NCBI GenBank assembly: GCA_030674185.1
Contig: JAPXFY010000026.1
Coordinates: 58,768,465-58,832,464 of the forward strand
Source of the DNA: Monoplex corrugatus
Taxonomy: Eukaryota > Mollusca > Gastropoda > Littorinimorpha > Ranellidae
Direction of reading: 5' to 3'
Length of the DNA stretch: 64,000 nt
The position numbers and the translations under genes are program-made. The notes under the pieces are model-generated. The model was not told the DNA's origin, did not search any database, and worked only from the letters and a program-made list of their open reading frames with translations. Positions 44,142 to 56,247 of the stretch are shown in pieces (positions within the stretch are counted from its first letter, which is position 1; each line of letters starts with the position of its first letter).

Positions 44142-45786
44142 TCTGTTTGTGAATTTCTAGTCCACTTTTAAGCCATTGTCTCTCAGCCCTTCGTCTTGCA
44201 CGCTTAGCATCCAGTACTTGTTCTCCAGCAGCTGGAAACCAGGGCGACGGTGGTCGGGTGGAGATTTTCCGTCGAAGAACAGGAGCATGGCGATCCATGA
44301 CGTCTTGAAGAAGGCTGTTGAACAGCCCGGCAGATAGGGCAGGAGCTGACTGAAGAGCGGCCAGCACATCCGATCTAAAAGCCACAAAGTCGATGGATGC
44401 CAAGTCACGCTTCTCAATGTAGCGGGGAGGCTTAGAGGGAACAGGGAGGTTCAGCATGGCTAGAACAGGGTAGTGGTCCGAAGTCAGGGACAGGCTGGTC
44501 GAGACAGACTCAACCAGTTCTCCTTCAGGGTGAATGATCCAGTCGAGGATATGGCCAGACTTGTGGGTAGGGGAGGTGACAGCCTGGGATAGATTGAAGG
44601 ATTCAAGAAGATCCATGAGACGCGACGGATATGTATTTGAGGGGGTATCCCAGTGGAAGTTAAAGTCTCCCACCAAAATGAAATTGCCTCTAACCATGTT
44701 CATATGTTCAAGTAGATCGGGGAGCTCGTCGAGAAAGAGTGAGTCCTTGAGATGGTTCTTTTTGTTAGGAGGGGGACGGTACAAGCAGAAGACATGAAGT
44801 TGAAGCTGGGATAGGGAGAGAGAGAGTTGGGCCAGTTCAAATGAAGTGTGAGGGAAGGAGAAGTTCGAGGTAGCACTAATGGAGGAAGTAATGGCATCAG
44901 ACACAACAAAAGCGATGCCTCCACCATGGGTCTGCCGAGGGAAGCTGAGAGTCTTGAAGCCTGGAGGGGACAAGTCACAACACTTGGCCTCATCACCACT
45001 GGGCAGCAACCAAGTCTCTGTCAGACACAGCACACTGACATCGTTGTCAATGACAAAATCGTTGATGGCGGTTCTCTTCACTGCTGTACCCACTGATCGG
45101 GCATTGAACACAGAGAGGGTCAGTTTCTTGTGGCACCTAACAGAGCAACCAGGCTTGAAAAGGGGCACAGTAATTAGGTTTGATGGAACAGCAGAGCGAG
45201 GTGGGGATCCATGAGAGATAGGGGGAGCGCGACTGGCAACAGCAATCTTTCTATGCTTTCTTCTCCCCGCCCTGCATCCCCGAACATGAGGAAGATTCAC
45301 ACCGATGCGGAGCCTTCGTAATGTCAGGTTCAAGGTTGGATCAAGGGGTGCAGGTTGCACTGCTAGCAGTTCATTGCAGCTGTAGGATAGAAGGGGTGAA
45401 TGAGCAGCCGACCAGGCAGGACGTTGACAGGTGGGAGGGTGAGGGTGTAAATACCGATGTGAGTGAGTTCGCTGGAATGTAGAAAGGGAAGGGCGAAACT
45501 GTCGGTGGATGGAAGAATGGGATGGTGAGGGCACGAAAAGCGCAGGAGGAGGGAGAGAGAATGGAAGGGAATGACCCAGATAACGCATGTGTGAAGCATG
45601 GCAGGAATAAACTGGCGGGCGAGTGTAATCAAATATTGCAACTGTACCTGATAGTCTGGCCAAAAACAGGAACCATAGCAAACGCAGGTTCGGGGGAAGA
45701 GAGGCACAAAACACACACCAAAATAACGTCCATTCCATCACGAATACACTGATACAACTTTCAGAGCAAATAACGTAGTCAGTCAC
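44142..45786 (-). CDS. CR1-like LINE endonuclease (5' half of ORF)
   Basis: Encodes a leader and then an APE-type endonuclease: LSVFNARSVGTAVKRTAIND, CLTETWLLPSGD, GGGIAFVVSDA, LVGDFNFHWDTPSN, SGHILDWIIHPEG and LTSDHYPVLA, covering the metal-binding N/E/D/H positions of the family. The open frame begins with a non-ATG codon; the first ATG is near 45,738. It reads through to the LTR element boundary at 44,141. The LTR element was clearly inserted into an intact ORF because both halves remain open. Confidence 0.9.
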
Positions 45787-45850
45787 CAGTAATCCATATA
45801 AACAAACGAGAGAAAAATGCTCAGCCTGTTAGGCGAAGAAAGACAACTCT

Positions 45851-47092
45851 CATGACACAACATATATTGAAATGATAAGTGTGACATATTGTGAATGATA
45901 TAATTACACAACTGGTATTGAAATGAGAAGTGTGACATATTGTGAATGGTTAAAATATACAACTGATATTGAAATGAGAAGTGTGACATATTGTGAATGG
46001 TTGAATTACACAACTGGTATTGAAATGAGAAGTGTGACATATTGTGAATGGTGGAATTACACAACTGATATTGAAATGAGAAGTGTGACATATTGTGAAT
46101 GGTTAAAATATACAACTGATATTGAAATGATAAATGTGACATATTGTGAATGGTGGAATTACAAAACTGGTATTGAAATGAGAAGTGTGACATATTGTGA
46201 ATGGTGGAATTACACAACTGGTATGGAAATGAGAAGTGTGACATATTGTCAATTGTTGAATTACACAACTGGTATGTAAATGAGAAGTGTGACATATTGT
46301 GAATGGTGGAATTACAAAACTGGTATGGAAATGAGATGTGTGACATATTGTGAATGGATGAATTACACAAATGGTATGGAAATGAGAAGTGTGACATATT
46401 GTGAATGGTTGAATTACACAACTGGTATTGAAATGACAAGTGTGACATAATGTGAATGGTGGAATTACACAACTGGTATTGAAATGAGAAGTGTGACATA
46501 TTGTGAATGGTTGAATTACACAACTGGTATTGAAATGAGAAGTGTGACATATTGTGAATGGTTAAATTACACAACTGGTAATGAAATGAGAAGTGTGACA
46601 TATTTGTGAATGGTTGAATGACACAACAGATATTGAAATGAAAAGTGTGACATATTGTGAATGATATAATTACACAACTGGTATTGAAATGACAAGTGTG
46701 ACATATTGTGAATGGTGGAATTACACAACTGGTATTGGAATGAGAAGTGTGACATATTGTGAATGGTTGAATTACACAACTGGAATTGAAATGACAAGTG
46801 TGACATATTGTGAATTAAAGAATTACACAACAGATATTGAAATAAGAAGTGTGACATATTGTGAATGGTGGAATTACACAACTGGTATTGAAATGACAAG
46901 TGTGACATATTGTGAATGGTGGAATTACACAACTGATATTAAAATGAGAAGTGTGACATAGTGTGAATGGTTAAATTACACAACTGGTATTGAAATGAGA
47001 AGTGTGACATATTTGTGAATGGTTGAATGACACAACTGGTATTGAAATGAGAAGTGTGACATATTTGTGAATGGTGGAATTACACAAGTGTC
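45851..47092. repeat. 51-bp minisatellite, right arm segment 3
   Basis: About 24 units outside the LINE insertion. Together with 31,300-31,696 and 34,192-34,921 it makes the right-arm array about twice as long as the left-arm one. Period-17-codon open frames occur on both strands. Confidence 0.95.
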
Positions 47093-47535
47093 CACATCGT
47101 AAATATTACAATAAAGTACATCTTGTTGAAGTGAGACATGTTTCCATTGAGCATGACAGAATTTCAAGGTGGGATTGCTATAACAATAATTTTCTTGCAA
47201 TGGCTTTGTGATATAGCCAGATGATAGTGTCATCATTACATGTAGCAAGAACTGTGTAGATGGTGTGACACCATGTAATTATGTCCCTTCCCTCATGAAC
47301 CAAATGGACAAGGAAACTGATATGTATGAATAGAAGTCAGAAAGAAGGATGGAGAAATGTAAACAAGCTTGTGTGGTCCTCAAACGTTCCCTGAGACCCA
47401 ATCAGCGTCTGAAATCGTCGACATTTTCATTATCCGTGGTCTACAATTTCCACGTACACCATGGTACACAAGTGTGAGGTTACATGCATGGCCTTTTTTC
47501 CCCTACACTTTTCTTGGGTTGAGGGGTCATGTTTT
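47093..47535. other. unique segment, right arm counterpart
   Basis: Reverse complement of 13,716-14,165 with scattered substitutions. No coding domain recognised. Confidence 0.6.
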
Positions 47536-48240
47536 ATGAAATATCTACATCCATAACACACCAGCAGATCTGAAATATCTACATCCATAACACACCAGCA
47601 GATCTGAAATATCTACATCCATAACATACCAGCGGATCTTAAATATCTACATCCATAACACACCAGCGGATCTTAATATCTACATCCATAACACACCAGC
47701 GGATCTTAAATATCTACATCCATAACACACCAGCAGATCTGAAATATCTACATCCATAACACACCAGCAGATCTGAAATAGCTACATCCATAACACGCCA
47801 GCAGATCTGAAATATCTACATCCATAACACACCAGCAGATCTGAAATAGCTACATTCATAACACACCAGCAGATCTGAAATATCTACATCCATAACACAC
47901 CAGCAGATCTGAAATATCTACATCCATAACACACCAGCAGATCTGAAACATCTACATCCATAACACACCAGCAGATCTGAAATATCTACATCCATAACAT
48001 ACCAGCGGATCTTAAATATCTACATCCATAACACACCAGCGGATCTGAAATATCTACATCCATAACACACCAGCGGATCTTAAATATCTACATCCATAAC
48101 ACACCAGCAGATCTGAAATATCTACATCCATAACACACCAGCAGATCTGAAATAGCTACATCCATAACACACCAGCAGATCTGAAATATCTACATCCATA
48201 ACACACCAACAGATCTGAATTATCTCCATCCATAATTTGG
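47536..48240. repeat. 34-bp minisatellite, right arm
   Basis: About 20 reverse-complement units (atctacatccataacacacc + agcagatctgaaat) with variants agcggatctt and atagctac. It is longer than the left-arm array of about 12 units. Confidence 0.96.
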
Positions 48241-48409
48241 TACAAAGAGTCATTTCCCTGATTGGTAAAGTCGTAGTTCTGAAGTCTCTTGTATTATCTA
48301 AACTGATACACTTGTGGATGTTGTTGCCGGATCCACCAGATCATTATATACAACACCTACAGAATTTAGGTTTTCTGTTTATGTAGAAGGAAAAACAGGA
48401 TAAAATCTG

Positions 48410-48717
48410 ATGACTGCCACTAAAAGCATAAAGCAAGGGGTGGGGTGAGTATACTGGATTTACAAGCATATACGTATGCTCTGAAAATTCCATGGATAAG
48501 AAAATTTAAAACCTCAAATCATAAATTGGAAAGTTCTGCAGCTGAACTGTATCCGCTTCTTAATAACATCGAATATTATCACTATGGACCAGTGGTAGTC
48601 TCATATAATATATTTTTAGCTGATATATTTAAGGCCTTTATGACATTTTATAATTACATAACACCTAACAATTCAAATGACTTGTTAGCTGAACGGTCCC
48701 CTGTAAGGAAAATATAA
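48410..48717 (+). pseudogene. L1-like LINE protein fragment (right arm copy)
   Basis: Open frame reading VSILDLQAYTYALKIPWIRK, then SSAAELYPLLNNIEYYHYGP and a final hydrophobic segment. The GG-x-x-x-LD...ALKIPWI pattern is typical of the segment after RT in L1/Tx1-type LINEs. It is a fragment only, with stops just upstream, and is mirrored in the left arm. Confidence 0.65.
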
Positions 48718-48748
48718 AGGTGGATAACAAAACAATCAAGGACAATAA

Positions 48749-49580
48749 ACTTCGCTCGTTTGATAGTGGTTCCTTTGAGCGTAACTGGTGGAATGTTTTT
48801 ACTCGTTGCTTTGTTATCAAGTGTGCAGAACGGTACCTGTGCTTTGGTGGGGTTGGTAATTCTGGATCTTGTCTATTATATGGCACCTGTGACATCAGTG
48901 CATATGGAATTCATTCTGAACATGGAGACGTCATCTTGAGAAACTGAAATTGAAACTGAAATTCTGTTGACCAGTAGCTATTCCGTGCAGTTCAAAAGTG
49001 ATTGTGCACAGTGCGCACTGCTGTCATCAGCTAATTCTGTGGTGGACAATGTCTGCAGAGTGTCCTTGTACCGCTTTAGTGGTCTTCCCTTTCATGGCGT
49101 CCTTGCTTCAGCTCTCCTTACAGAAGTATGTTTGGGATATGGTTGTGTTCCATACAGACAAATGTCTTGTACAACGTAGCTGACGTTTATTGAGTACAAA
49201 TTCTATACTTGTGTGATTTTGATGGGTGGTCAGGGTGTAGGACAGGCCAGAAGAGAGGAGTACAGATGGTGTAGTTCCCTTTCTTTGATCAAACGTGTTG
49301 GTGGTGTTCCCATTAGAGTGCTTGGCAATGTTGACCTTCCCTTCAAAGTTTCTGGGTAACAAGTGTCACAATCTTTTTATTATGACTGAACAACTCACTT
49401 GTCCCCTTGTTTTAGGTGTAGACTTTCTCACTTCCCTTCAGGTCTCATTGAACTTTGTCACGTGTGACATTCATCTGTACAATGGTCTGTCACGTGTGAC
49501 ATTCATCTGTACAATGGTCTCACGTCCATCGCACTGTTGGAGGACAAACCAGAAAAGTTACCGGTACATGTGCTGAAAAC
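48749..49580 (+). pseudogene. decayed Ty3/gypsy element: protease region
   Basis: Beyond the right arm's outer edge. Around 49,280-49,480 the frames join to read RVLGNVDLPFKVSG and, after a frameshift, LTCPLVLGVDFLTSLQVSLN, resembling the flap and C-terminal ILGxDFL region of a gypsy aspartic protease. The catalytic DTG/DSG was not identified. It is the 5' part of the element that continues at 52,516. Confidence 0.65.
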
Positions 49581-49619
49581 GACAGTTATTACCTCATAGT
49601 CTGAGGTACTGCTACCACT

Positions 49620-52515
49620 GGTGTCACTGAATCATAACGGGCATTATTGTCACTGAATCATTACAGCTGTTATTGACACTGAATCATTACAGGTGTTATT
49701 GACACTGAATCATTACAGGCGTTATTGACACTGAATCATTACAGGCGTTATTGACACTGAATCATTACAGGTGTTATTGACACTGGATCATTACAGGCGT
49801 TATTGACACTGAACCATTACAGGCGTTATTGACACTGAATCATTTCAGGTGTTATTGACATTCAATCATTACAGGTGTTTTGGACACTGAACCATTACAG
49901 GCGTTATTGACATTGAACCATTACAGGTGTTATTGACATTGAACCATTACAGGTGTTATTGACATTGTACCATTACAGGTGTTATTGACACTGAATTATT
50001 ATAGGCGTTATTGACACTGAATTATTACAGGTGTTATTGACACTGAATTACTACAGGTGTTATTGACATTGAATCATTACAAGTGTTATTGACACTGAAT
50101 TATTATAGGTGTTGTTGACACTGAATTACTACAGGTGTTATTGACACTGAACTATTACAGATGTTGTTGACACTGAACCATTACAGGTGTTATTGACATT
50201 GAATCATTGCAGGTGTTATCGACATTGAATCATTACAGGTGTTATTGACATTGACTCATTACAGGTGTTATTGACACTGAATCATTACAAGTGTTATTGA
50301 CACTGAATCATTACAAGTGTTATTGACACTGAATCATTACAAGTGTTATTGACACTAAATTATTACAGGTGTTATTGACATTGAATCATTACAAGTGTTA
50401 TTGACACTGAATTACTACAGATGTTATTGACATTGAATTATTACAGGTGTTATTGACATTGAATCATTACAAGTGTTATTGACACTGAATTATTATAGGT
50501 GTTGTTGACACTGAATTACTACAGGTGTTATTGACACTGAACTATTACAGATGTTGTTGACACTGAACCATTACAGGTGTTATTGACATTGAATCATTGC
50601 AGGTGCTATCGACATTGAATCATTACAGGTGTTATTGACATTGACTCATTACAGGTGTTATTGACACTACACATGAATCATTACAGTGATTGACATGAAT
50701 CATTACAATTTTGACACTAAATTATTACAGGTGTTATTGACATTGAATTATTACAGGTGTTATTGACATTGAATCATTACAAGTGTTATTGACACTGAAT
50801 CATTACAGGTGTTATTGACACTGAACTATTACAGATGTTATTGACACTGAACCATTACAAGTGTTATTGACATTGAATCATTACAGGTGTTATTGACACT
50901 GAATTACTACAGATGTTATTGACACTGAATTATTACAAGTTTATTGAACTGAATTATACAAGTGTTATTGACACTGAATACTACAGATGTTTTGACACTG
51001 AATATTACAGTGTTGATTGACACTGAACCATTACAAGTGTTATTGACATTGAATCATTACAGGTGTTATATGACACTGAATTATACAGGATGTTATTGAC
51101 ACTGAATATATTACAGGTGTTATTAATGATACACATGTAATTACACGAATACAGTCGTTTATTGACATCGAATCATTACAGGTGTTATTGACACTGAACC
51201 ATTACAAGTGTTATTGACATTGAATCATTACAGGTGTTATTGACACTGAATCATTACAGGTGTTTTGACATAATATACAGTACACTGAATCATTACAGGT
51301 GTTATTGACATTGAATCATTACAAGTGTTAATTGACATTGAACCATTACAAGTGTTATTGACATTGAATCATTACAGGTGTTATTGACACTGAACCATTA
51401 CACGTGTTATTGACACTGAATCATTACAGGTGTATTGACACTGAATCCATTACAGACGTTATTGACATGAATCATTACAGGTGTTATTGACATTCAACAT
51501 TACAGTGTTATTGACATCAACCATTACAGGTGTTATTGACAATGAACCATTACAGGTGTTATTGACACGAATCCTTACAGACGTTATTGACACTGAATCA
51601 TTACAAGTGTTATTGACACTGAACCATTACAGTGTTATTGACACTGAACATACATGTTATTGACATGACTTACAGTGTTATTGACACTGAACCATTACAG
51701 GTGTTATTGACACTGAACCATTACAGTGTTATTGACATTGAACCATAACAGGCGTTATTGACTGCATTACAGTGTTATGAATAACCATTACAGGTGTTAT
51801 TGACACTGAACCATTACAGGTGTTATTGACATTGAATGATAACAGGCGTTATTGACACTGAATCATTACAGCGTTATTGACACTGAACCATTACAGGCGT
51901 TATTGACACTGAACCATTACAGGTGTTATTGACACTGAACCATTACAGGTGTTATTGACATTGAAATAACAGGCGTTATTGACACTGAACATTACAGGGT
52001 TATTGACACTGAACCATTACAGGTGTTTAATGTGACACTATGATGAATCATTACAGGTGTTATTGACACTGAATCATTACAGGTGTTATTGACACTGAAT
52101 CATTACAGGTGTTATTGACACTGAAATCATTACAGGTGTTATTGACACTGAATCATTACAGGTGTTTGAGATTCATGACACTGAATACATTAACAGATCA
52201 TTAATGACACTGAACATTACAGGGTATTGACATGAATGATAACAGGCGTTATTGACACTGAATCATTACAGACGTTATTGACACTGAACCATTACAGCGT
52301 TATTGACACTGAATCATTACAGGTGTTATTGACACTGAATCATTACAGGTGTTATTGACACTGAATCATTACAGGTGTTATTGACACTGAATCATTACAG
52401 GTGTTATTGACACTGAATCATTACAGAGTTATTGACACTGAATCATTACAGACGTTATTGACACTGAATCATTACAGGTGTTATTGACACTGAATCATTA
52501 CAGGTGTTATTGACC
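49620..52515. repeat. 26-bp minisatellite, about 2.9 kb
   Basis: Roughly 110 copies of gtgttattgacactgaatca + ttacag and variants (gaaccattac, gacattgaat, aagtgttatt, gcgttattga). Units are clean at the two ends but many in 50,680-52,250 carry single-base deletions. A longer higher-order repeat is visible: the order of variants around 50,080-50,260 recurs at 50,480-50,660. Confidence 0.95.
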
Positions 52516-53146
52516 AACAAGAAAGTGGTCACTGTTAAGACATGAGTCACGCTGCACAATGGTCAGTCTATGTGTACAGTGCGTAATGCTTTCTCCTTCT
52601 CTGTCAAATCTAAACCCAAAGATATTCTAGGCTATCTTAAAGAATTTCACAAGGCTCGGGAGAACTGTCTGATCATTCTGCTCATGTTTATGTCTGCAGA
52701 CACAGGCCGTGCTTAATGAATTAGTGATTGACTTAGCAGATGCTGATTTTACTACTGAGCAAAAAGATAACTCGACCATTTTTCTGGCCAAGATGCCACT
52801 GACACGTCAAAATTAGGGGTAACCCTTCTCATATCCCATAATGTAGATACAGGGGTTAGTGCACCCATCAAACAAATACCATATCATACAACCCTAGCCC
52901 TCAATGCTTAGATAGAGAGACAAGTGACGGAAATACTTAACCATGGTGTCCCACTGTCATCTCCAGTCATATAAGTGAAAAAGAAAGATTTCCGTAAATG
53001 AAACATCACAAAGCCAATACATTTTCCACTACCCAGACCGGAAGACGTTCTTGACATCATGGGTCAGTCCACTATATTTTCCACCGTAGACTTGTTCTCT
53101 GTATTTTGGCAGTCACAAGAGAAGTGAACCTTTACCACACACACAC
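52516..53146 (+). pseudogene. Ty3/gypsy reverse transcriptase, N-terminal part
   Basis: Frames at 52,820-53,130 restore to gypsy RT landmarks: VDTGVSAPIKQIPYHT, a VTEILNHGVP...SSPVI stretch, VKKKDF, then HFPLPRPEDVLDIMGQSTIF and STVDLFSVFWQ (motif A region). Several in-frame stops and frameshifts are present, so it is not functional. Confidence 0.8.
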
Positions 53147-53980
<834 letters not shown>

Positions 53981-54107
53981 ATACAGACTTATAATAATAA
54001 TAATACTAATTACAATATTTATATAGCGCAAAATCTTGATAAAATCAAATCTAAGCGCTGAAACACACACACACGCACGCACGCACACACACGCACCCAC
54101 GACACAC

Positions 54108-54181
<74 letters not shown>

Positions 54182-54313
54182 GGCTATAAATGGTGAGAAA
54201 GAATAAAAACAATGGAAAATTATAGAGAGCATATTATATACAATTATATATTGCAATGTGATTCCCCTCCGAGTGGAGACAGGCTGCAGAGGGGATTGAG
54301 TAAGGTCAGGATT

Positions 54314-56060
54314 TTATGCAGAGGAGAAAAGGTGAGTTTTGAGAGCGGACTTGAAGGAGACAAAAGTAGGTTGCTGACGGACTGAGAGAGGAAGTTTGTT
54401 CCAGGAGAGCGGACCAGAAACAGAGAAGGCTCGTGGACCATAGGTATTGAGCTTAGTGCGTGGAAAGCGAAAAGTCAGAGGATCGGAGACAGAGCGGAGG
54501 GTACGTGAGGGAACATAGATCTCAAGTAGGCTTGACAGGCAATCGGGGGCTGCGTTATTGAGGCTTTTGTAGCACATGGTGTCTAGTTTGTACTGTATGC
54601 GCTTTGATACAGGGAGCCAGTGAAGTTGTGCCAGGAGAGGAGATATGTGGTCAGCTTTTTTCTTTTTGAGTGCAAGGCGTGCAGCATTGTTTTGAATGCG
54701 CTGTAGGATGTGAGTGGTGGAGGCAGGAAGACTGGACAGGAGTGAATTGCAATAGTCAATGCGAGACATTATGAAGGAGAGAACGAGTTTTGCAGTTGTT
54801 TTGACAGAGAGATACTTCCTGATCAGCCTTATACGATGGAGATGATAGTAGCAAGATCTGGCAGTTTGAGAAACAAAATTGTTCATGGGGAGGGTAGAGT
54901 CAATGCAGACACCAAGGTTTTTAGCTGAATCAGAAATTGGGACTGATGTGTTACATAATGGGAGAGAAAGAGGAGGCAGCTGAGAAAGTTTCTGACGGGT
55001 GCCAATGAGGATAGCTTCTGTCTTGTCATCATTTAGCTGAAGTTTGTTGTATGTCATCCAATTTTTGATGTCCGAGTAACACTCAGTGGTGCGAGTCAGG
55101 AGGCGCTGTATATTGTCAGGTGAGTCATGTCTTGAAGTTGGGTGTCATCAGCATAGAAGTGGTGTTTTATAGAGTGGGAGTTGATGATGGTGGACAGGGG
55201 GGAGGTGTAAAGAGTGAAAAGAACAGGGCCAAGGACAGATCCTTGTGGAACACCACAGGTCAGGTATACAGGTTGAGAGTAAGTGCCATTGATGAGAACA
55301 GTTTGTTTTCTGTTTGATAGATAAGAAGTGAACCAGGAGAAAGCAATGTCAGAGATGCCAAAAGTATGATGAAGTCTAGAAAGGAGAATACCATGATCAA
55401 TGGTATCAAAGGCTGCAGACAGATCAAGGAGTGTGAGGAGAGAGACTTTGCCAGTATCAGTTGCAAGGAGGAGATTGTTGAGAATGTGTAGTAGGGCAGT
55501 TTCAGTGCTATGGCACTGGCGGTAGGCTGACTGGAAAGGATTGAGGAGATTGTTGGCAGACAGGTGAGAGTTCAGTTGAGGACAACTTTTTCAAGCAGTT
55601 TTGACAAGAAAGAGAGATTAGAGATAGGCCGGTAATTTTTCAGTTCATTTGGGTCTAAATTGTATTTCTTGAGGAGAGGGTGAACAATAGCAGACTTGAA
55701 AGAATCTGGGACAGTTCCAGTTTGGAGAGAAGTGTTGATGATGTCAGTGCTGAATGGGAGGAGCGTAGGGAGACAGTCAGAGTAGAGAGAACCTGGAAGA
55801 GGATCCAGTTCGCAGGTTTTGAACGACATGGATCTGATTGTGTTGAGAATTTCTTCTTGTGAGACTGGGGTAAGAGTAGTAAGAGGTGTGCCAGAGAAGG
55901 AAGGGTCAGGTGGGCATGGTTGACAGGGTGTCCTGTCGAGCCTGTCACGAAGAGTTTGTATTTTGGTGGTGAAATACTTGGAGAATATAGATGGGAGTTC
56001 TTCATTTATGTGTTTTGTTGGGAGAGGTAAATCTTTTCGTGTGCCAAGGAGATGATTCAT
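54314..56060 (-). pseudogene. CR1-like LINE RT, frameshifted
   Basis: Motifs spread over at least three frames: YRPISNLSFLSKLLEKVVLN (55,572), LTLLDLSAAFDTIDHGILLS (near 55,420), CGVPQGSVLGPVLFTLYTSP (near 55,230), catalytic YADD in HHFYADDTQLQD (about 55,135-55,165), and the thumb/C-terminal domain SRIDYCNSLLSSLPAS and LHWLPVSKRIQYKLDTMCYK (54,314-55,057). Motif C is canonical here, unlike family B. Frameshifts break the enzyme. Confidence 0.88.
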
Positions 56061-56247
56061 GGTTGTAAAGAGTTCTTTTGAAGAAGAGGCATTCAGGATT
56101 TTGGTTTGGAAATAGTTTGTTTTTGCAGATGCAATGAGGGTGGATACTTTTGTTTTAGAGGCTTGGAAAAGTTGCCTATGTACAGTGAGTTTGGATTTGC
56201 GCCAGCGGCACTCTGCTCTGCGGCGGGCACGTTTTGCACAGGCAATC

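Larger units (their letters stand above)
34922..45850 (-). mobile_element. CR1-like LINE (family B), split by LTR element
   Basis: A near full-length LINE on the minus strand: endonuclease part (44,142-45,786), RT part (35,222-37,084), 3' UTR with (CA)n on the + strand (34,990-35,160), and an ATT-repeat tail at 34,922-34,939. The LTR retrotransposon at 37,085-44,141 sits inside the ORF. Without it and one copy of its 4-bp target duplication, the endonuclease and RT halves join in frame. The LINE itself sits in the 51-bp array. Confidence 0.9.
26283..48748 (-). repeat. large inverted repeat, right arm (interrupted)
   Basis: Reverse complement of 12,765-19,925, expanded by two transposon insertions (31,697-34,191 and about 34,922-45,850, the latter containing an LTR element). 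With those removed, the order is the same as in the left arm: LINE D tail, 43-bp array, receptor, 51-bp array, unique segment, 34-bp array, L1-like scrap. The tandem arrays are longer than in the left arm. Confidence 0.9.

Noticed and set aside
12765..48748. The inverted repeat as terminal inverted repeats of a giant DNA transposon
   Set aside because: No transposase, no terminal motif or target duplication at 12,765 or 48,748, and the arms contain host-type receptor genes; segmental duplication fits better.
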